Positions 47,113 through 57,420 of a DNA stretch of 64,000 nt are shown here, one piece after another; the first letter of the stretch is position 1; each line of letters opens with the position of its first letter. Position numbers and translations under genes: made by a program. The stretch comes from Clostridiaceae bacterium. GTDB lineage: Bacteria > Bacillota > Clostridia > Peptostreptococcales > T1SED10-28. Under the pieces are notes generated by a model that saw only the letters and a program-made list of their open reading frames with translations, made no database searches and had not been told where the DNA came from. Location: the NCBI GenBank assembly GCA_003554105.1, contig PWFQ01000006.1:67036-131035 (forward strand), written 5' to 3'.

Positions 47113-47856
47113 ATGAAATTAGTGGGAAAAAATGCATTAGTGACCGGAGGATCAAGGGGAATCGGTAGAGCAATTGCCCTGTTCCTTGCCAAAGAAGGTG
47201 CCAATGTGGCAATCAATTATGCCGGAAACCGGGAAAAGGCGGAAGAAGTGGTAAAGGAAATTGAAGCTTTGGGAGTAAAGGCGATTGCCATTCAAGGGAA
47301 TGTCACAGACTCAAAAGCAGTGGATGAAATGATCAAGACCTATGATGAAAAATTTGAAACCCTTGATATTCTGGTAAACAATGCGGGAATTACCAAGGAC
47401 AACCTTTTGATTCGTATGAAGGAGGAGGACTGGGAATCCGTCATGGATGTCAATCTCAAAGGGGTCTTCCTGATGACAAAGGGCGTGGCTCGAAAAATGA
47501 TGAAGCAAAAGGCCGGACGGATTATCAATCTCTCGTCAGTAGTGGGAGTGATGGGAAATCCCGGGCAGGGAAATTACTGTGCATCAAAGGCAGGAGTCAT
47601 CGGATTTACAAAATCCATCGCAAAGGAACTGGGTGGCAAGAATGTGACAGTGAATGCCATTGCACCGGGATTTATTGAAACCGATATGACCGATGTCCTT
47701 CCTGAAAAAGTTAAAGAGGAAATGCTGAGAAATGTACCCCTTAAGCGGGCGGGTAAACCTGAGGATGTGGCTAAGCTCGTAGGTTTTCTGGGAAGTGACG
47801 ATGCCGGGTACATTACCGGGCAAGTGATTCATGTGGATGGCGGTATGGCCATGTAA
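47113..47856 (+). CDS. fabG: 3-oxoacyl-ACP reductase
   Basis: Reduces beta-ketoacyl-ACP with NADPH. 247 residues of the SDR family: NADPH loop [24 protein letters not shown], catalytic serine in [22 protein letters not shown] (Tyr-x3-Lys), and the C-terminal [21 protein letters not shown]. Follows fabD after 27 bases with AAGGAGG. Confidence 0.97.
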   Translation: MKLVGKNALVTGGSRGIGRAIALFLAKEGANVAINYAGNREKAEEVVKEIEALGVKAIAIQGNVTDSKAVDEMIKTYDEKFETLDILVNNAGITKDNLLIRMKEEDWESVMDVNLKGVFLMTKGVARKMMKQKAGRIINLSSVVGVMGNPGQGNYCASKAGVIGFTKSIAKELGGKNVTVNAIAPGFIETDMTDVLPEKVKEEMLRNVPLKRAGKPEDVAKLVGFLGSDDAGYITGQVIHVDGGMAM

Positions 47857-47878
47857 ATGGCGTAATCATAGAATTTAA

Positions 47879-48142
<264 letters not shown>

Positions 48143-48150
48143 TCATCCAT

Positions 48151-48174
48151 AGCCCCCATGAGGGGCTTTCTTTT
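48151..48174 (+). terminator. Weak terminator-like hairpin between acpP and fabF
   Basis: AGCCCC-CATGA-GGGGCT followed by TTCTTTT; a six-base stem, so read-through is likely. It may keep acpP transcript above fabF. Confidence 0.5.
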
Positions 48175-48223
48175 CTGAAAAAAGGAACTGGAGAGAAAAC
48201 TGAAACCGAAAGGAGCATTGCCC

Positions 48224-49462
48224 TTGAAAAAACGAGTTGTGGTAACGGGTTTGGGATGCATCACACCACTGGGAAACGGCAAGGATGTATTTTGGAAGGC
48301 CCTGCTGGAAGGAAAGTCCGGAATCGGAGAAATCACCAAATTTGATGCGGCGGAGTTTCCGACGAAAATTGCCGCGGAGGTAAAGGATTTCCAAGCGGAA
48401 GAGTATATGGATAAAAAAGAGGCACGGAAGATGGATCTCTTTGTGCAATATGCGGTTGCGGGATCAAAGCTTGCAATCGATGACAGTGGTCTTGATTTGA
48501 ACTCTGTGGAAAAGGAGAGCTTCGGTGTGATTATGGGCTCTGGAATTGGCGGAATTTCAACCCTGGAGGACCAGCATCAGAAGATGATGGAGAAAGGACC
48601 GAGAAGAATCAGTCCCTTCTTTATTCCCATGATGATCGCCAATATGGCCTCGGGACAGGTGTCAATGAGTTTTGGCGCTAAAGGCCCAAATACTACAGTG
48701 GTGACCGCCTGTGCTTCAGCCACAAATGCTATCGGAGAGGCTTTTAAGGTCATTGAACGGGGAGACGCCAAGGTGATGATTACAGGTGGGACGGAAGCAT
48801 CCATTACTCCTTTATCGATCGGCGGTTTCTGCTCAATGAAGGCAATGTCCACTCACAATGAAGATCCCCAAAAGGCTAGCAGACCCTTTGATAAAAACCG
48901 GGACGGTTTTGTCATGGGTGAAGGAAGCGGGATTTTAATCCTGGAAGAGTTGGGCCACGCACTTCAGCGAGGCGCCACAATCTATGGAGAAGTAGCGGGA
49001 TACGGAATGAGCGCAGATGCTCATCATATTACTGCCCCTGCTCCGGAAGGAGAAGGTGGACAAAGGGCAATGAAGAATGCCTTAAATGACGGAAACATAG
49101 GAATCGAAGAGGTAGACTATATCAATGCCCATGGAACCAGTACACCCTATAACGATCAGTTTGAGACCATGGCCATTAAGGCAGTATTTAAGGAACACAG
49201 TAAGAAAATTGCGGTCAGTTCAACGAAGTCCATGACCGGACACCTTTTAGGTGCAGCGGGAGGAATCGAAGCGATCGCCTCTGTGATGGCCATAAAAGAG
49301 GGTTGGGTGCCTCCAACCATGAATTATGAGACCCCCGATGAAGAATGTGATCTGGATTATGTACCGAATCAGGCGCGACAGATGGACGTGCGGGTGGCTC
49401 TATCCAACTCCTTAGGGTTCGGCGGTCACAATGCAACCATTCTTTTCAAGAAATACGAGTAA
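48224..49462 (+). CDS. fabF: 3-oxoacyl-ACP synthase II (FabF)
   Basis: Elongating condensing enzyme. 412 residues with catalytic cysteine in [14 protein letters not shown], histidines in [11 protein letters not shown] and [15 protein letters not shown]. Start taken as TTG 48224, eight bases after AAAGGAG; a TTG at 48218 lies too near. Last lipid gene of the run; fabZ and acc genes do not follow. Confidence 0.97.
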   Translation: MKKRVVVTGLGCITPLGNGKDVFWKALLEGKSGIGEITKFDAAEFPTKIAAEVKDFQAEEYMDKKEARKMDLFVQYAVAGSKLAIDDSGLDLNSVEKESFGVIMGSGIGGISTLEDQHQKMMEKGPRRISPFFIPMMIANMASGQVSMSFGAKGPNTTVVTACASATNAIGEAFKVIERGDAKVMITGGTEASITPLSIGGFCSMKAMSTHNEDPQKASRPFDKNRDGFVMGEGSGILILEELGHALQRGATIYGEVAGYGMSADAHHITAPAPEGEGGQRAMKNALNDGNIGIEEVDYINAHGTSTPYNDQFETMAIKAVFKEHSKKIAVSSTKSMTGHLLGAAGGIEAIASVMAIKEGWVPPTMNYETPDEECDLDYVPNQARQMDVRVALSNSLGFGGHNATILFKKYE

Positions 49463-49508
49463 TACGATTGATCCATTGAAGGATCTGATTTTCACATACT
49501 CCTCAAAG

Positions 49509-49548
49509 AGTCGCCGGGATGATTTTCCACCGGCGGCTTTTGCTTTTT
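49509..49548 (+). terminator. Intrinsic terminator after fabF
   Basis: AGTCGCCGG (49509-49517) pairs with CCGGCGGCT (49530-49538) with one T-G wobble, then TTTGCTTTTT. Confidence 0.88.
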
Positions 49549-49572
49549 GCCTTAGAATCCAGATGGGATATA

Positions 49573-49581
49573 TGGTATACT
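49573..49581 (+). promoter_or_regulatory. Extended -10 promoter before rnc
   Basis: TGGTATACT: TGn then TATACT, 33 bases before the rnc ATG; a weak TTAGAA (49552-49557) is 18 bases ahead. Confidence 0.5.
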
Positions 49582-49613
49582 AAAGGATAGATTATTCAGG
49601 GAGGAGAAGGGGA

Positions 49614-50342
49614 ATGACAGGAGTAAAAATCGGTTCAAAAAGAAAAAAAGAGTTACAAAAGCTTCAAAAAACCATCGGGTATTTATTTAATAATGAATCC
49701 CTTTTAAATCAATCTCTGGTCCATCGGTCTTATGCCAATGAACAAAGCACATTGGAAGTTTATGATAACGAACGGCTGGAGTTTTTGGGAGATTCGATCC
49801 TGGGAATGATTGTAAGTAATTTTTTATTTAATGAATACCGGAAGCTCTCCGAGGGAGAACTCAGTAAATATCGTGCGAAAATCGTTTGTGAAGAATCTCT
49901 TGCGGAGATCGGGAAAGCATTCCATTTGGGAGAATATGTTCTCCTTGGGAAGGGGGAGCGTTCAAACGGAGGCAAAACCAGGAATTCCATTCTGGCCGAT
50001 ACCCTTGAGGCTTTGATCGGTGCAATGTATTTGGATGGAGGGATGGCTCCGGTGCAGCGCTTTGTTCTTCAATGTTTTTTCAGCGAGGGACGGTTTGAAA
50101 AGGTTCCTGAAGATTTGAAGGATCATAAAACCATGTTACAGGAAATTGTCCAGAAAAACGGGAAGGAGCCCATTGCCTATCATGTGGTCAGGGAGTGGGG
50201 ACCGGATCACGATAAACGATTTGAAGTCCAGGTACTTGTAGGGGGAAAAGTCATCGGGACGGGTACGGGGAAAACGAAAAAAGAAGCGGAGCAGCAGGCA
50301 GCTTTTAAGGGGATCCGGGGGATTTCCAAGGAAACGGAGTGA
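49614..50342 (+). CDS. rnc: Ribonuclease III
   Basis: Cleaves double-stranded RNA in rRNA processing. 242 residues: endonuclease domain with signature NERLEFLGDSILGMIVS and DTLEALIGAMYLDGG (metal-binding acidic residues), then a double-stranded RNA-binding domain (about 168-237; GTGKTKKEAEQQAA). GGGAGGAGAAGG ribosome site. Heads rnc-smc-ftsY as in Bacillus. Confidence 0.97.
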   Translation: MTGVKIGSKRKKELQKLQKTIGYLFNNESLLNQSLVHRSYANEQSTLEVYDNERLEFLGDSILGMIVSNFLFNEYRKLSEGELSKYRAKIVCEESLAEIGKAFHLGEYVLLGKGERSNGGKTRNSILADTLEALIGAMYLDGGMAPVQRFVLQCFFSEGRFEKVPEDLKDHKTMLQEIVQKNGKEPIAYHVVREWGPDHDKRFEVQVLVGGKVIGTGTGKTKKEAEQQAAFKGIRGISKETE

Positions 50343-50349
50343 GGGAGTA

Positions 50350-53300
50350 GTGTATTTAAAACGACTGGAGTTAAAAGGGTTTAAATCCTTTGCAAGCAAA
50401 ATTGTCATGGACCTTGAAACCGGTGTCACCGGAGTTGTGGGCCCGAACGGCAGTGGAAAAAGCAACATCTCCGACGGGATTAAATGGGTGCTGGGAGAAC
50501 AAAGTGCTAAAACCCTGCGGGGAGCAAAGATGGAGGATGTGATTTTTTCCGGAACCGAGAAGACAAAAGCTCTGGGAATGGCGGAAGTCTCCATTGTTCT
50601 GGACAATGAGGACGGAGGTCTTCCCATTGATTACGGGGAAGTCAAGGTCACCCGAAGAGCATACCGGTCCGGTGAAAATGAATATCTTATTAATCAAAGT
50701 CCCTGTCGACTGAAGGATGTCCGGGAGCTTTTTATGGATACGGGAATCGGAAAAGACGGTTATTCCATCGTAGGCCAGGGGAAAATCGACGAGATCCTCA
50801 GCCATAAGGCGGAGGACAGGAGACGGGTCATTGAAGAGGCCGTAGGAATTGTTAAATACAAGACCCGAAAGGAAGAGGCCCAACGGAAGTTAAAGGGGAC
50901 GGAGGAAAATTTAAGCCGGGTTGCGGACATTCTCAGGGAACTGGAAAATCGCATTGAACCTCTGAAGGAACAAAAGGAGAAGGCGGAAACCTACCAAAGG
51001 ATCTATAAAAAACTGAAATTGGCAGAGATTCATTACTCCATCGAGGAGATCGGAAAGTCCAAGGAAAAAATTGAGCAGATCCTTACTCTGGAAGAAGCCC
51101 TCAAGGAAGAGAAAAGCGGAGTTGAAGACGAACTCCGGAGTCTTGTTGGAAAGCGGGAAGAACTTCAAGAGGAGATTGAAGCCCGGGAGGAAGAGATCAA
51201 TCATAATCAGCGATTCTATTACGAGAAAAAAGAGGAGCTTCAACGGGAGAGAGGAAATGAAAAACTCCTGGAGGGCGAAGAGGAACACCTGAAAGCCCAG
51301 CAAAAACGGGATAAGGAACAAATTCGCAGCTGTGAAAACCGTATTTGTGAAATCGAAAATGAAATTCAACAAGTGGAACAAGCTTTAAAAACCCTTGGAG
51401 AGGAAAAGGGGGAACTTCTTAAAGAGCTCTCCCATGACGAGGAAATCTACGATGGGGTGCAGGAGAAGGCAAGAAAAAAAGGCGAAGGTGTGGAACGGGC
51501 AAAAGGTGAAATTATTGAAGATATGAACCGTTTATCCGACTGGAAGGTGGATCTCGCCAATCTCACCAGCCTGGAAAAATCACTGAGAGAAAGGGAAGTG
51601 ACCCTCCGGGATCGACAGGAGAAAAACCGGGAACGGATTCGTCGACAACGGAAGGAGATCGGCGGAATACTTAAAGAAAAGGACGAAAAAGGATCCCTGC
51701 ATCAGAAGGTAAAAGAGAATCTTGAGTCCACCTTGTCATTAATGAGAGACCGGGAGAAGGAAACTTCCCGAAGGGAAAAGGAACTGAACATCAGAATTAA
51801 CGGACGGGAAACGAAAAAGCAGGAAATTCGTTTTCTCCGGGGTCTGGAGGAAAACAAGGAAGGATTTCAACGCAGTGTCAAGACTCTTTTGAAGGAAAGT
51901 GAAAAAGATCAGTCCTTAAAGAAAGGTCTTTACGGTGCCGTGGGGGATCTGATTAAAGTTCCCAGGGGATATGAAGTGGCCATTGAAACTGCTCTGGGAT
52001 ATGCAGTACAGAACCTGGTTGTGGAGGATGAGGACGCGGGGAAAAAGCTGATTAACTACTGCAAAAACCGGAAACTTGGGAAGATAACCGTTCTTCCCCG
52101 GACAACCATTGGGAAAAAAGGGCTGCAACCCAGGGAAAAAGAAGTACTTTGCAAGTATCCCGAAGCCAAAGTTGCCGGTGAGATTACTGAGTATCCCGGG
52201 AAATTAGCAGGGATCTTTTCAAATCTCCTGGGACGGGTGGTGATTGTCCCCACTCTGGAGGACGCCATTCCCCTGGCAAAGGAACTGAAGCATCGAACGA
52301 AGATCGTGACATATGAAGGAGATTTAATGAATACCGGGGGCTCCATGACCGGAGGAAGCCAAGGGGGGAAATCTCAGGGAATATTAAGTCGTAAGGGAAA
52401 ACTGACCACACTGATTAAAGAATATCGATTGGATCAGGAATGGATCAGTGAGAAGGATCAGGAATTACAGAAAGTCAAGGTGCAGTTGCAGGAAGAAGAA
52501 GAGAAAAAGGACCTTCTTGAAGAAGAACTGCAGGAAATTGTCATTGAGCTTGCCAAACTCCGGGAGCAACTGCAGCAAAAAGAGGAGGCGCTGAAATCCT
52601 TCGATGAGGAAGAGCATTCCATGGAAGAGGAGATTATCCAGCTCCGTGAGACTGCCAAGAACAATCAAGGGGAATATCAGGGGCTGGAAGTGAAGATTAA
52701 GGAACTGGAAGTCTCATTGGGAAGTAATCGTGAAAAAATCCAGGAACAGGAAAAGGCACTCCAGGAAGAGGCCCGCAGAATGGAAATCCTTCGGGAAAGC
52801 ATCCAGGAAAAGCGGGTGGCAAAGGCTTCCTATGAGGAAAAGGAACAAAGCGGAACCAGGGAAATTCAATCTCTGAAGGGAGAAATTCAACGGCAGGAGG
52901 ACGATATTCAACTGTACAGGGAAAATCTGAGGAAGGCAGAGGATAAAAAGCTGGAAATTCATGAAAGAAAACAGCAACTGACCCGCCTGAAACAGGAGAT
53001 TGAAGAGACCCTTGAAAAAACCCGAGAAGAGCACAAAATTATGGAAGAGGGAAAGAAAAACCTCTCAGAAAAGGAGAAAAACCTGGTCAGCGAAGAAAAG
53101 CTTCTGGAATCCCGTGTTAGAGAGATCTCTGAAAAAATAAGCCATCAACAGATGAAATCCGCAAAGATTGAAGTGCAACTGGAAAATCTGTATCAAAATC
53201 TCTGGGAGCGCTATGAAATGAGCTATGCCCAGGGTCTTAGCTATCTGGAGGGAAAAGAGGGACGGTTGAGTCAAAGGGAGATGCAAAAGCTCAAGCAGGA

Positions 53301-53925
53301 GATCAAAGCTCTGGGCCATGTAAATCTTGATTCCATACTGGAATATCAGGAAACCATGGAACGCTTTGAATTTCTCGGTAAGCAGCATAAGGATCTCATG
53401 GAAGGAAAAAAGAGCCTTCTGAAAATCATCCGGGAAATGGAACTGACAATGTCTTTGGAGTTTATCGAAGGAATTCAGGAGATCCGAAGGAAGTTCAATG
53501 AAACCTTTACACGTCTCTTTGGAGGAGGGAAGGCGGATTTGGTGCTGGAGGATGAAGAGGATCCTTTGAATACGGGAATTAATATTGTGGCCCGTCCACC
53601 GGGGAAAAAGCTCCAGAATCTTTCCCTTCTTTCCGGGGGGGAAAGGTCGTTGACGGCAATTGCACTGCTTTTTGCCATTCTGGAGATTAAGCCCAGTCCC
53701 TTCTGTGTCCTGGATGAAATTGAAGCGGCACTGGATGAAAGCAATGTGGGCCGATTTGCCAAGTTCCTGAAGGAACTGGCGGAAGAAACCCAGTTCATTG
53801 TTGTCACCCACCGAAAGGGAACCATGGAAGCTGCGGATGTACTTTACGGTGTGACCATGGAAAAGGAAGGGGTCTCCAAGCTGGTTTCCGTAAAAATTCA
53901 GGACTATGTGGAGGAAGAAACCTAA
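50350..53925 (+). CDS. smc: Chromosome segregation SMC protein
   Basis: Condensin ATPase for chromosome organisation. 1191 residues, normal. Walker A GPNGSGKSNISDG at 31-43, long coiled coils about 170-500 and 680-1000, hinge about 515-665 (GAVGDLIKVPRGYEVAIE, glycine-rich GGSMTGGSQGGK), ABC signature LSGGERSLTAIAL and Walker B FCVLDEIEAALDE near the end. Start is GTG with GAGGGAG upstream. ScpA and ScpB partners are not in the window. Confidence 0.97.
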   Translation: MYLKRLELKGFKSFASKIVMDLETGVTGVVGPNGSGKSNISDGIKWVLGEQSAKTLRGAKMEDVIFSGTEKTKALGMAEVSIVLDNEDGGLPIDYGEVKVTRRAYRSGENEYLINQSPCRLKDVRELFMDTGIGKDGYSIVGQGKIDEILSHKAEDRRRVIEEAVGIVKYKTRKEEAQRKLKGTEENLSRVADILRELENRIEPLKEQKEKAETYQRIYKKLKLAEIHYSIEEIGKSKEKIEQILTLEEALKEEKSGVEDELRSLVGKREELQEEIEAREEEINHNQRFYYEKKEELQRERGNEKLLEGEEEHLKAQQKRDKEQIRSCENRICEIENEIQQVEQALKTLGEEKGELLKELSHDEEIYDGVQEKARKKGEGVERAKGEIIEDMNRLSDWKVDLANLTSLEKSLREREVTLRDRQEKNRERIRRQRKEIGGILKEKDEKGSLHQKVKENLESTLSLMRDREKETSRREKELNIRINGRETKKQEIRFLRGLEENKEGFQRSVKTLLKESEKDQSLKKGLYGAVGDLIKVPRGYEVAIETALGYAVQNLVVEDEDAGKKLINYCKNRKLGKITVLPRTTIGKKGLQPREKEVLCKYPEAKVAGEITEYPGKLAGIFSNLLGRVVIVPTLEDAIPLAKELKHRTKIVTYEGDLMNTGGSMTGGSQGGKSQGILSRKGKLTTLIKEYRLDQEWISEKDQELQKVKVQLQEEEEKKDLLEEELQEIVIELAKLREQLQQKEEALKSFDEEEHSMEEEIIQLRETAKNNQGEYQGLEVKIKELEVSLGSNREKIQEQEKALQEEARRMEILRESIQEKRVAKASYEEKEQSGTREIQSLKGEIQRQEDDIQLYRENLRKAEDKKLEIHERKQQLTRLKQEIEETLEKTREEHKIMEEGKKNLSEKEKNLVSEEKLLESRVREISEKISHQQMKSAKIEVQLENLYQNLWERYEMSYAQGLSYLEGKEGRLSQREMQKLKQEIKALGHVNLDSILEYQETMERFEFLGKQHKDLMEGKKSLLKIIREMELTMSLEFIEGIQEIRRKFNETFTRLFGGGKADLVLEDEEDPLNTGINIVARPPGKKLQNLSLLSGGERSLTAIALLFAILEIKPSPFCVLDEIEAALDESNVGRFAKFLKELAEETQFIVVTHRKGTMEAADVLYGVTMEKEGVSKLVSVKIQDYVEEET

Positions 53926-53985
53926 AAGAGACCGGATAAAATAAAACCACCAGCAGCCAAAGCATGAGAAGATGGAGGGAAGGAT

Positions 53986-54993
53986 ATGTTAAAAGACTGG
54001 TTCAGCGGAAAGAACGAAGAGGAAACAAAGGATGAGAAAAACGAACTCTCAAAAGAGGAAGATCAGGGGACGGGAGGCTTCTTCGGACGACTGAAGGAGG
54101 GTTTGACCAAAACCAAAAAAGGCATTACCGATCGGGTGGACGATTTGGTGAAGTCCTATACAAAGATCGATGAGGATCTTTTTGAGGAACTGGAGGAAAT
54201 ACTAATTTCCGCCGATATCGGAGTAAATACCACTATGGAAGTGATTGATGATCTCAGAGAACGGGTGAAGGAGAACAAAGTGACGGATCCCGGAGAGATC
54301 AAAGGACTTTTGAAAGCAATCTTGATCGAGGTACTGGAGGAGATTGCGGAGCCTCAACTGAATATCGGCACGAAACCCTCTCTGATTATGGTCGTGGGTG
54401 TAAATGGTGTTGGAAAAACAACTTCCATCGGAAAAATTGCCCACCATCTGAAGAAAGAGGGAAAAAATGTTCTTCTTGCAGCAGGAGACACCTTCCGGGC
54501 GGGAGCCATTGATCAGTTGAAAATCTGGGGAGACCGGTCGGAGATCGATGTGATTGCCCACGCTGAGGGATCGGATTCCGCCGCCGTGATCTACGATGCC
54601 ATCCACGCAGCGAAGTCCCGAAAAATGGATGTGTTGATTTGTGATACGGCAGGGCGTCTGCATAATAAAAAAAATCTCATGAATGAACTGGGCAAGGTTT
54701 TTAAAATTGTCAATCGGGAGTGGGAAGGACTTGCAATGGAATCTTTGCTTGTGGTGGATGCCACGACGGGACAAAATGCGATTCAGCAGGCAAAGGTGTT
54801 TAAGGAAGTGACAAAGATCTCCGGGCTGGTTCTGACAAAGCTTGATGGAACTGCCAAAGGTGGAATCGTGATAGCCCTCAGCAGGGAACTGAAAATTCCG
54901 GTAAAATTAATTGGAGTAGGAGAGAAGATCGATGATCTTCAACCCTTTGATCCGAAAGCTTTTGTGGATGCTCTGTTCGACGACGGAAAGTAA
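53986..54993 (+). CDS. ftsY: Signal recognition particle receptor FtsY
   Basis: Membrane-side GTPase that receives the SRP-ribosome complex. 335 residues: a charged N-terminal A region (1-45), N domain (45-125), then the G domain with P-loop GVNGVGKTTS at 138-147, DTAGRLHNKKNLMNEL, TKLDGTAKGG and GVGEKIDDLQPFDP. Ffh, its partner, is at 55478. Confidence 0.97.
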   Translation: MLKDWFSGKNEEETKDEKNELSKEEDQGTGGFFGRLKEGLTKTKKGITDRVDDLVKSYTKIDEDLFEELEEILISADIGVNTTMEVIDDLRERVKENKVTDPGEIKGLLKAILIEVLEEIAEPQLNIGTKPSLIMVVGVNGVGKTTSIGKIAHHLKKEGKNVLLAAGDTFRAGAIDQLKIWGDRSEIDVIAHAEGSDSAAVIYDAIHAAKSRKMDVLICDTAGRLHNKKNLMNELGKVFKIVNREWEGLAMESLLVVDATTGQNAIQQAKVFKEVTKISGLVLTKLDGTAKGGIVIALSRELKIPVKLIGVGEKIDDLQPFDPKAFVDALFDDGK

Positions 54994-54996
54994 CAG

Positions 54997-55028
54997 CGGG
55001 GATAGGAGATAGGAAACTCCCGTTTTTT
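54997..55028 (+). terminator. Possible terminator after ftsY
   Basis: CGGG (54997-55000) with CCCG (55019-55022) and an inner GGAG/CTCC pairing, then TTTTTT. The stem is short and broken, so strength is uncertain; a strong promoter follows. Confidence 0.45.
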
Positions 55029-55039
55029 CGGTTTTCTTG

Positions 55040-55068
55040 TTGACAGGGAAGGGATCTTCCTGTATACT
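55040..55068 (+). promoter_or_regulatory. Promoter for ylxM-ffh
   Basis: TTGACA (55040-55045), 17-base spacer, TATACT (55063-55068). The spacer carries a near-palindrome ACAGGGAAGGGATCTTCCTGT (arms ACAGG and CCTGT, AAG and CTT) that could be a regulator site. Confidence 0.85.
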
Positions 55069-55118
55069 TTTTTCTGTAAAGGAAACAAGCTTTACAAATT
55101 ATGACGGGACGGGATACC

Positions 55119-55448
55119 ATGATCGAGAAAAAACTTGAAGTGGCAATGCTGTATGATATTTATCATCCTCTTTTGACTGATACACAAAAAAACATCATGG
55201 ATCTTTACTATAACCATGACTTATCCCTGACTGAAATTGCCGAAGAGGTGGGAGTTTCCCGCCAAGCGGTGTATGACCATCTGAAGCGGACGGAAAAGCT
55301 GCTTTGCGATTATGAAGAGAAACTGAAGATCCGGGAAGGAGAATCCCGGCGCTCCCGTCTGATCAAAGAGGCGACCAGTAACTTGGAGAGTCTGAAAGAA
55401 AATCGGGAGACGATTATTAAGATCAAGGAAATTTTAGAGCAACTATAA
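55119..55448 (+). CDS. ylxM: YlxM family SRP-associated helix-turn-helix protein
   Basis: 109 residues; a sigma-70 region 4-like helix-turn-helix (about 25-60; [20 protein letters not shown] then [13 protein letters not shown]) followed by a charged helix. YlxM is coded with ffh in Bacillota and binds SRP in some species. The ATG at 55119 gives the usual N-terminus [15 protein letters not shown]; an ATG at 55101 adds six residues. Neither has a strong ribosome site. Confidence 0.9.
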   Translation: MIEKKLEVAMLYDIYHPLLTDTQKNIMDLYYNHDLSLTEIAEEVGVSRQAVYDHLKRTEKLLCDYEEKLKIREGESRRSRLIKEATSNLESLKENRETIIKIKEILEQL

Positions 55449-55477
55449 ACCGACAACCAAACTAGAGGTGTTGAAGA

Positions 55478-56818
55478 ATGATTTTTGAAGGTCTATCGGA
55501 AAAACTGCAAAATACCTTCAGTAAGCTGAAGGGTAAAGGAAAATTGAATGAGAAAGACGTCAATGCCGCCATGAGGGAAGTAAAAATGGCTCTCTTGGAA
55601 GCCGACGTGAATTTTAAAATTGTAAAGGATTTCATCAATCGGGTAAAAGAGCGTTCAATCGGCGATGAAGTGCTGGAAAGCCTGACTCCGGGTCAGCATG
55701 TGATTAAGATTGTCCGGGACGAATTGACCCGTCTGATGGGAGAAACCCAAAGCAAGATCGAGTTCGGAAGCAAGCCTCCTACCGTCATCATGATGGCAGG
55801 ACTGCAGGGTGCGGGAAAGACCACGACCTGTGGAAAGCTGGCTTTGCATTTGAAAAAGCAGGGAAAACGGCCGTTGATGGTGGCCTGCGATATTTACCGT
55901 CCTGCAGCCATCAATCAATTGGAGACCGTAGGAAAAGGAGTGGATGTTCCCGTCTTTTCCATGGGAGACAAGGAAAAGCCGGTAAATATTGCTAAAGCTG
56001 CCTTAGAGCATGCCCGGAAAAACGGAAACGATGTTATGATCATCGATACCGCCGGCCGACTGCATATTGATACTGATTTAATGGACGAGTTGCGACAGAT
56101 CGACCGGGAATTGAACCCGAATGAAAAACTGCTGGTGGTTGACTCCATGACAGGGCAGGATGCAGTAAATGTGGCCAAGGAGTTTAACGAATCCCTGGAA
56201 ATTACCGGAGTGATTCTGACCAAGCTCGATGGAGATACCCGTGGTGGAGCAGCCCTTTCCATTCGAGGTGTGACAAACAAACCCATCAAGTTTGTGGGAA
56301 TGGGGGAAAAGCTTGACGAGCTGGAAGCTTTCCACCCCGATCGGATGGCATCCCGAATTCTGGGCATGGGAGACATGCTGAGCCTTATTGAAAAGGCTGA
56401 AGCCTCCATCGATCAGAAAAAAGCCAAAGAGCTGCAGGAAAAAATGCGAACCCAGCAGTTTACCTTTGAGGATTTTCTTGAGCAGCTGGAGCAGATCAAG
56501 AACATGGGATCCATCGGAGATATGCTGAACATGATCCCCGGAATGGGTGGCAAGCAGATGAAAAATCTGCAGGTGGATGAAAAAGAACTGGTGTATATTG
56601 AAGCCATTATCCAATCCATGACCCCGGATGAGCGGGTAAACCCAAGTATTATCAACGGAAGCCGAAGAAAGCGCATCGCCGCGGGATCCGGTACAACAGT
56701 GCAGAGAGTGAACAAACTGATCAAGCAGTTTGAACAGACCCGGAAGATGATGAAGCAGTTCGGCAATATGGATAAGCTAAAGAAAAAAGGCAAGATGAAC
56801 ATGCCTTTCTTTGGATAA
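55478..56818 (+). CDS. ffh: Signal recognition particle protein Ffh
   Basis: SRP54 GTPase that binds signal sequences with SRP RNA. 446 residues: N domain 1-90, G domain with P-loop GLQGAGKTTT at 108-117, DTAGRLHIDTDLMDEL, TKLDGDTRGG and GMGEKLDELEAFHP, then a methionine-rich M domain (about 330-440; MLNMIPGMGGKQMK, RRKRIAAGSGT). Preceded by ylxM and followed by rpsP. Confidence 0.98.
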   Translation: MIFEGLSEKLQNTFSKLKGKGKLNEKDVNAAMREVKMALLEADVNFKIVKDFINRVKERSIGDEVLESLTPGQHVIKIVRDELTRLMGETQSKIEFGSKPPTVIMMAGLQGAGKTTTCGKLALHLKKQGKRPLMVACDIYRPAAINQLETVGKGVDVPVFSMGDKEKPVNIAKAALEHARKNGNDVMIIDTAGRLHIDTDLMDELRQIDRELNPNEKLLVVDSMTGQDAVNVAKEFNESLEITGVILTKLDGDTRGGAALSIRGVTNKPIKFVGMGEKLDELEAFHPDRMASRILGMGDMLSLIEKAEASIDQKKAKELQEKMRTQQFTFEDFLEQLEQIKNMGSIGDMLNMIPGMGGKQMKNLQVDEKELVYIEAIIQSMTPDERVNPSIINGSRRKRIAAGSGTTVQRVNKLIKQFEQTRKMMKQFGNMDKLKKKGKMNMPFFG

Positions 56819-56859
56819 ATAAACCAGAATCAAAGTGTGTATTTTAAGGAGGTGAAAAC

Positions 56860-57102
56860 ATGGCTGTAAAAATTCGATTAAAAAGAATGGGTGCAAAGAA
56901 AAGACCTTTTTATAGAATCGTTGTGGCAGATTCCCGATCTCCACGGGACGGTCGGTTCATTGAGGAATTAGGATACTATAATCCCGTATCTGAACCGAAG
57001 GAAATCAAGATTGACGGAGAAAAGGCAAAAGAATGGTTAAGTAAAGGTGCAACACCAACCGATACCGTGAAGTATTTATTCAAGAAAAATGATATTCTGT
57101 AG
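56860..57102 (+). CDS. rpsP: 30S ribosomal protein S16
   Basis: Small-subunit protein of 80 residues with the family start [37 protein letters not shown] in part. Strong AAGGAGGTG ribosome site. Conserved order ffh-rpsP-khpA-rimM-trmD-rplS. Confidence 0.98.
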   Translation: MAVKIRLKRMGAKKRPFYRIVVADSRSPRDGRFIEELGYYNPVSEPKEIKIDGEKAKEWLSKGATPTDTVKYLFKKNDIL

Positions 57103-57132
57103 GTTTCCTTCCAAATAAGGAGGTACTAAAAC

Positions 57133-57360
57133 ATGAGCAAATTAGTTGAAATGATTGCAAAAGCCCTGGTGGATTATCCCGATCAGGTTTCCGTCAAGGA
57201 AGTGGAAAAGGATCAGTCCATCATTGTTGAGCTTCGGGTTGCCCCTGAAGACATGGGCAAGGTCATAGGCAAACAGGGACGAATCGCCAAAGCGATCCGC
57301 ACTGTCGTCAAGGCTGCAGCAGTTAAGGAAAACAAGCGAGTGATTGTAGAAATCATCTAA
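57133..57360 (+). CDS. khpA: KH-domain RNA-binding protein KhpA
   Basis: 75 residues with one KH domain; the GxxG loop is GKQG in GKVIGKQGRIAKAIR. In other Gram-positives KhpA works with KhpB (Jag) in RNA binding and cell elongation; KhpB is not in this window. AAGGAGG ribosome site; its stop codon begins the following hairpin. Confidence 0.95.
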   Translation: MSKLVEMIAKALVDYPDQVSVKEVEKDQSIIVELRVAPEDMGKVIGKQGRIAKAIRTVVKAAAVKENKRVIVEII

Positions 57361-57395
57361 GGATTAGGACCCCCTAATCCTTTGTTTCTTTTTCA
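57359..57395 (+). terminator. Hairpin with T-rich tail between khpA and rimM
   Basis: Perfect ten-base stem AAGGATTAGG (57359-57368) with CCTAATCCTT (57373-57382), loop ACCC, then TGTTTCTTTTTC. No new promoter is seen before rimM, so it is probably a partial terminator that sets more rpsP-khpA than rimM-trmD transcript. Confidence 0.7.
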
Positions 57396-57420
57396 CATAA
57401 AAACAAGGGAGGAAATCGGT

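Noticed and set aside
52465-53811. Long reverse-strand open frames opposite smc and other genes
   Set aside because: They are antisense shadows caused by coiled-coil codon bias and have no ribosome sites or recognisable protein features.
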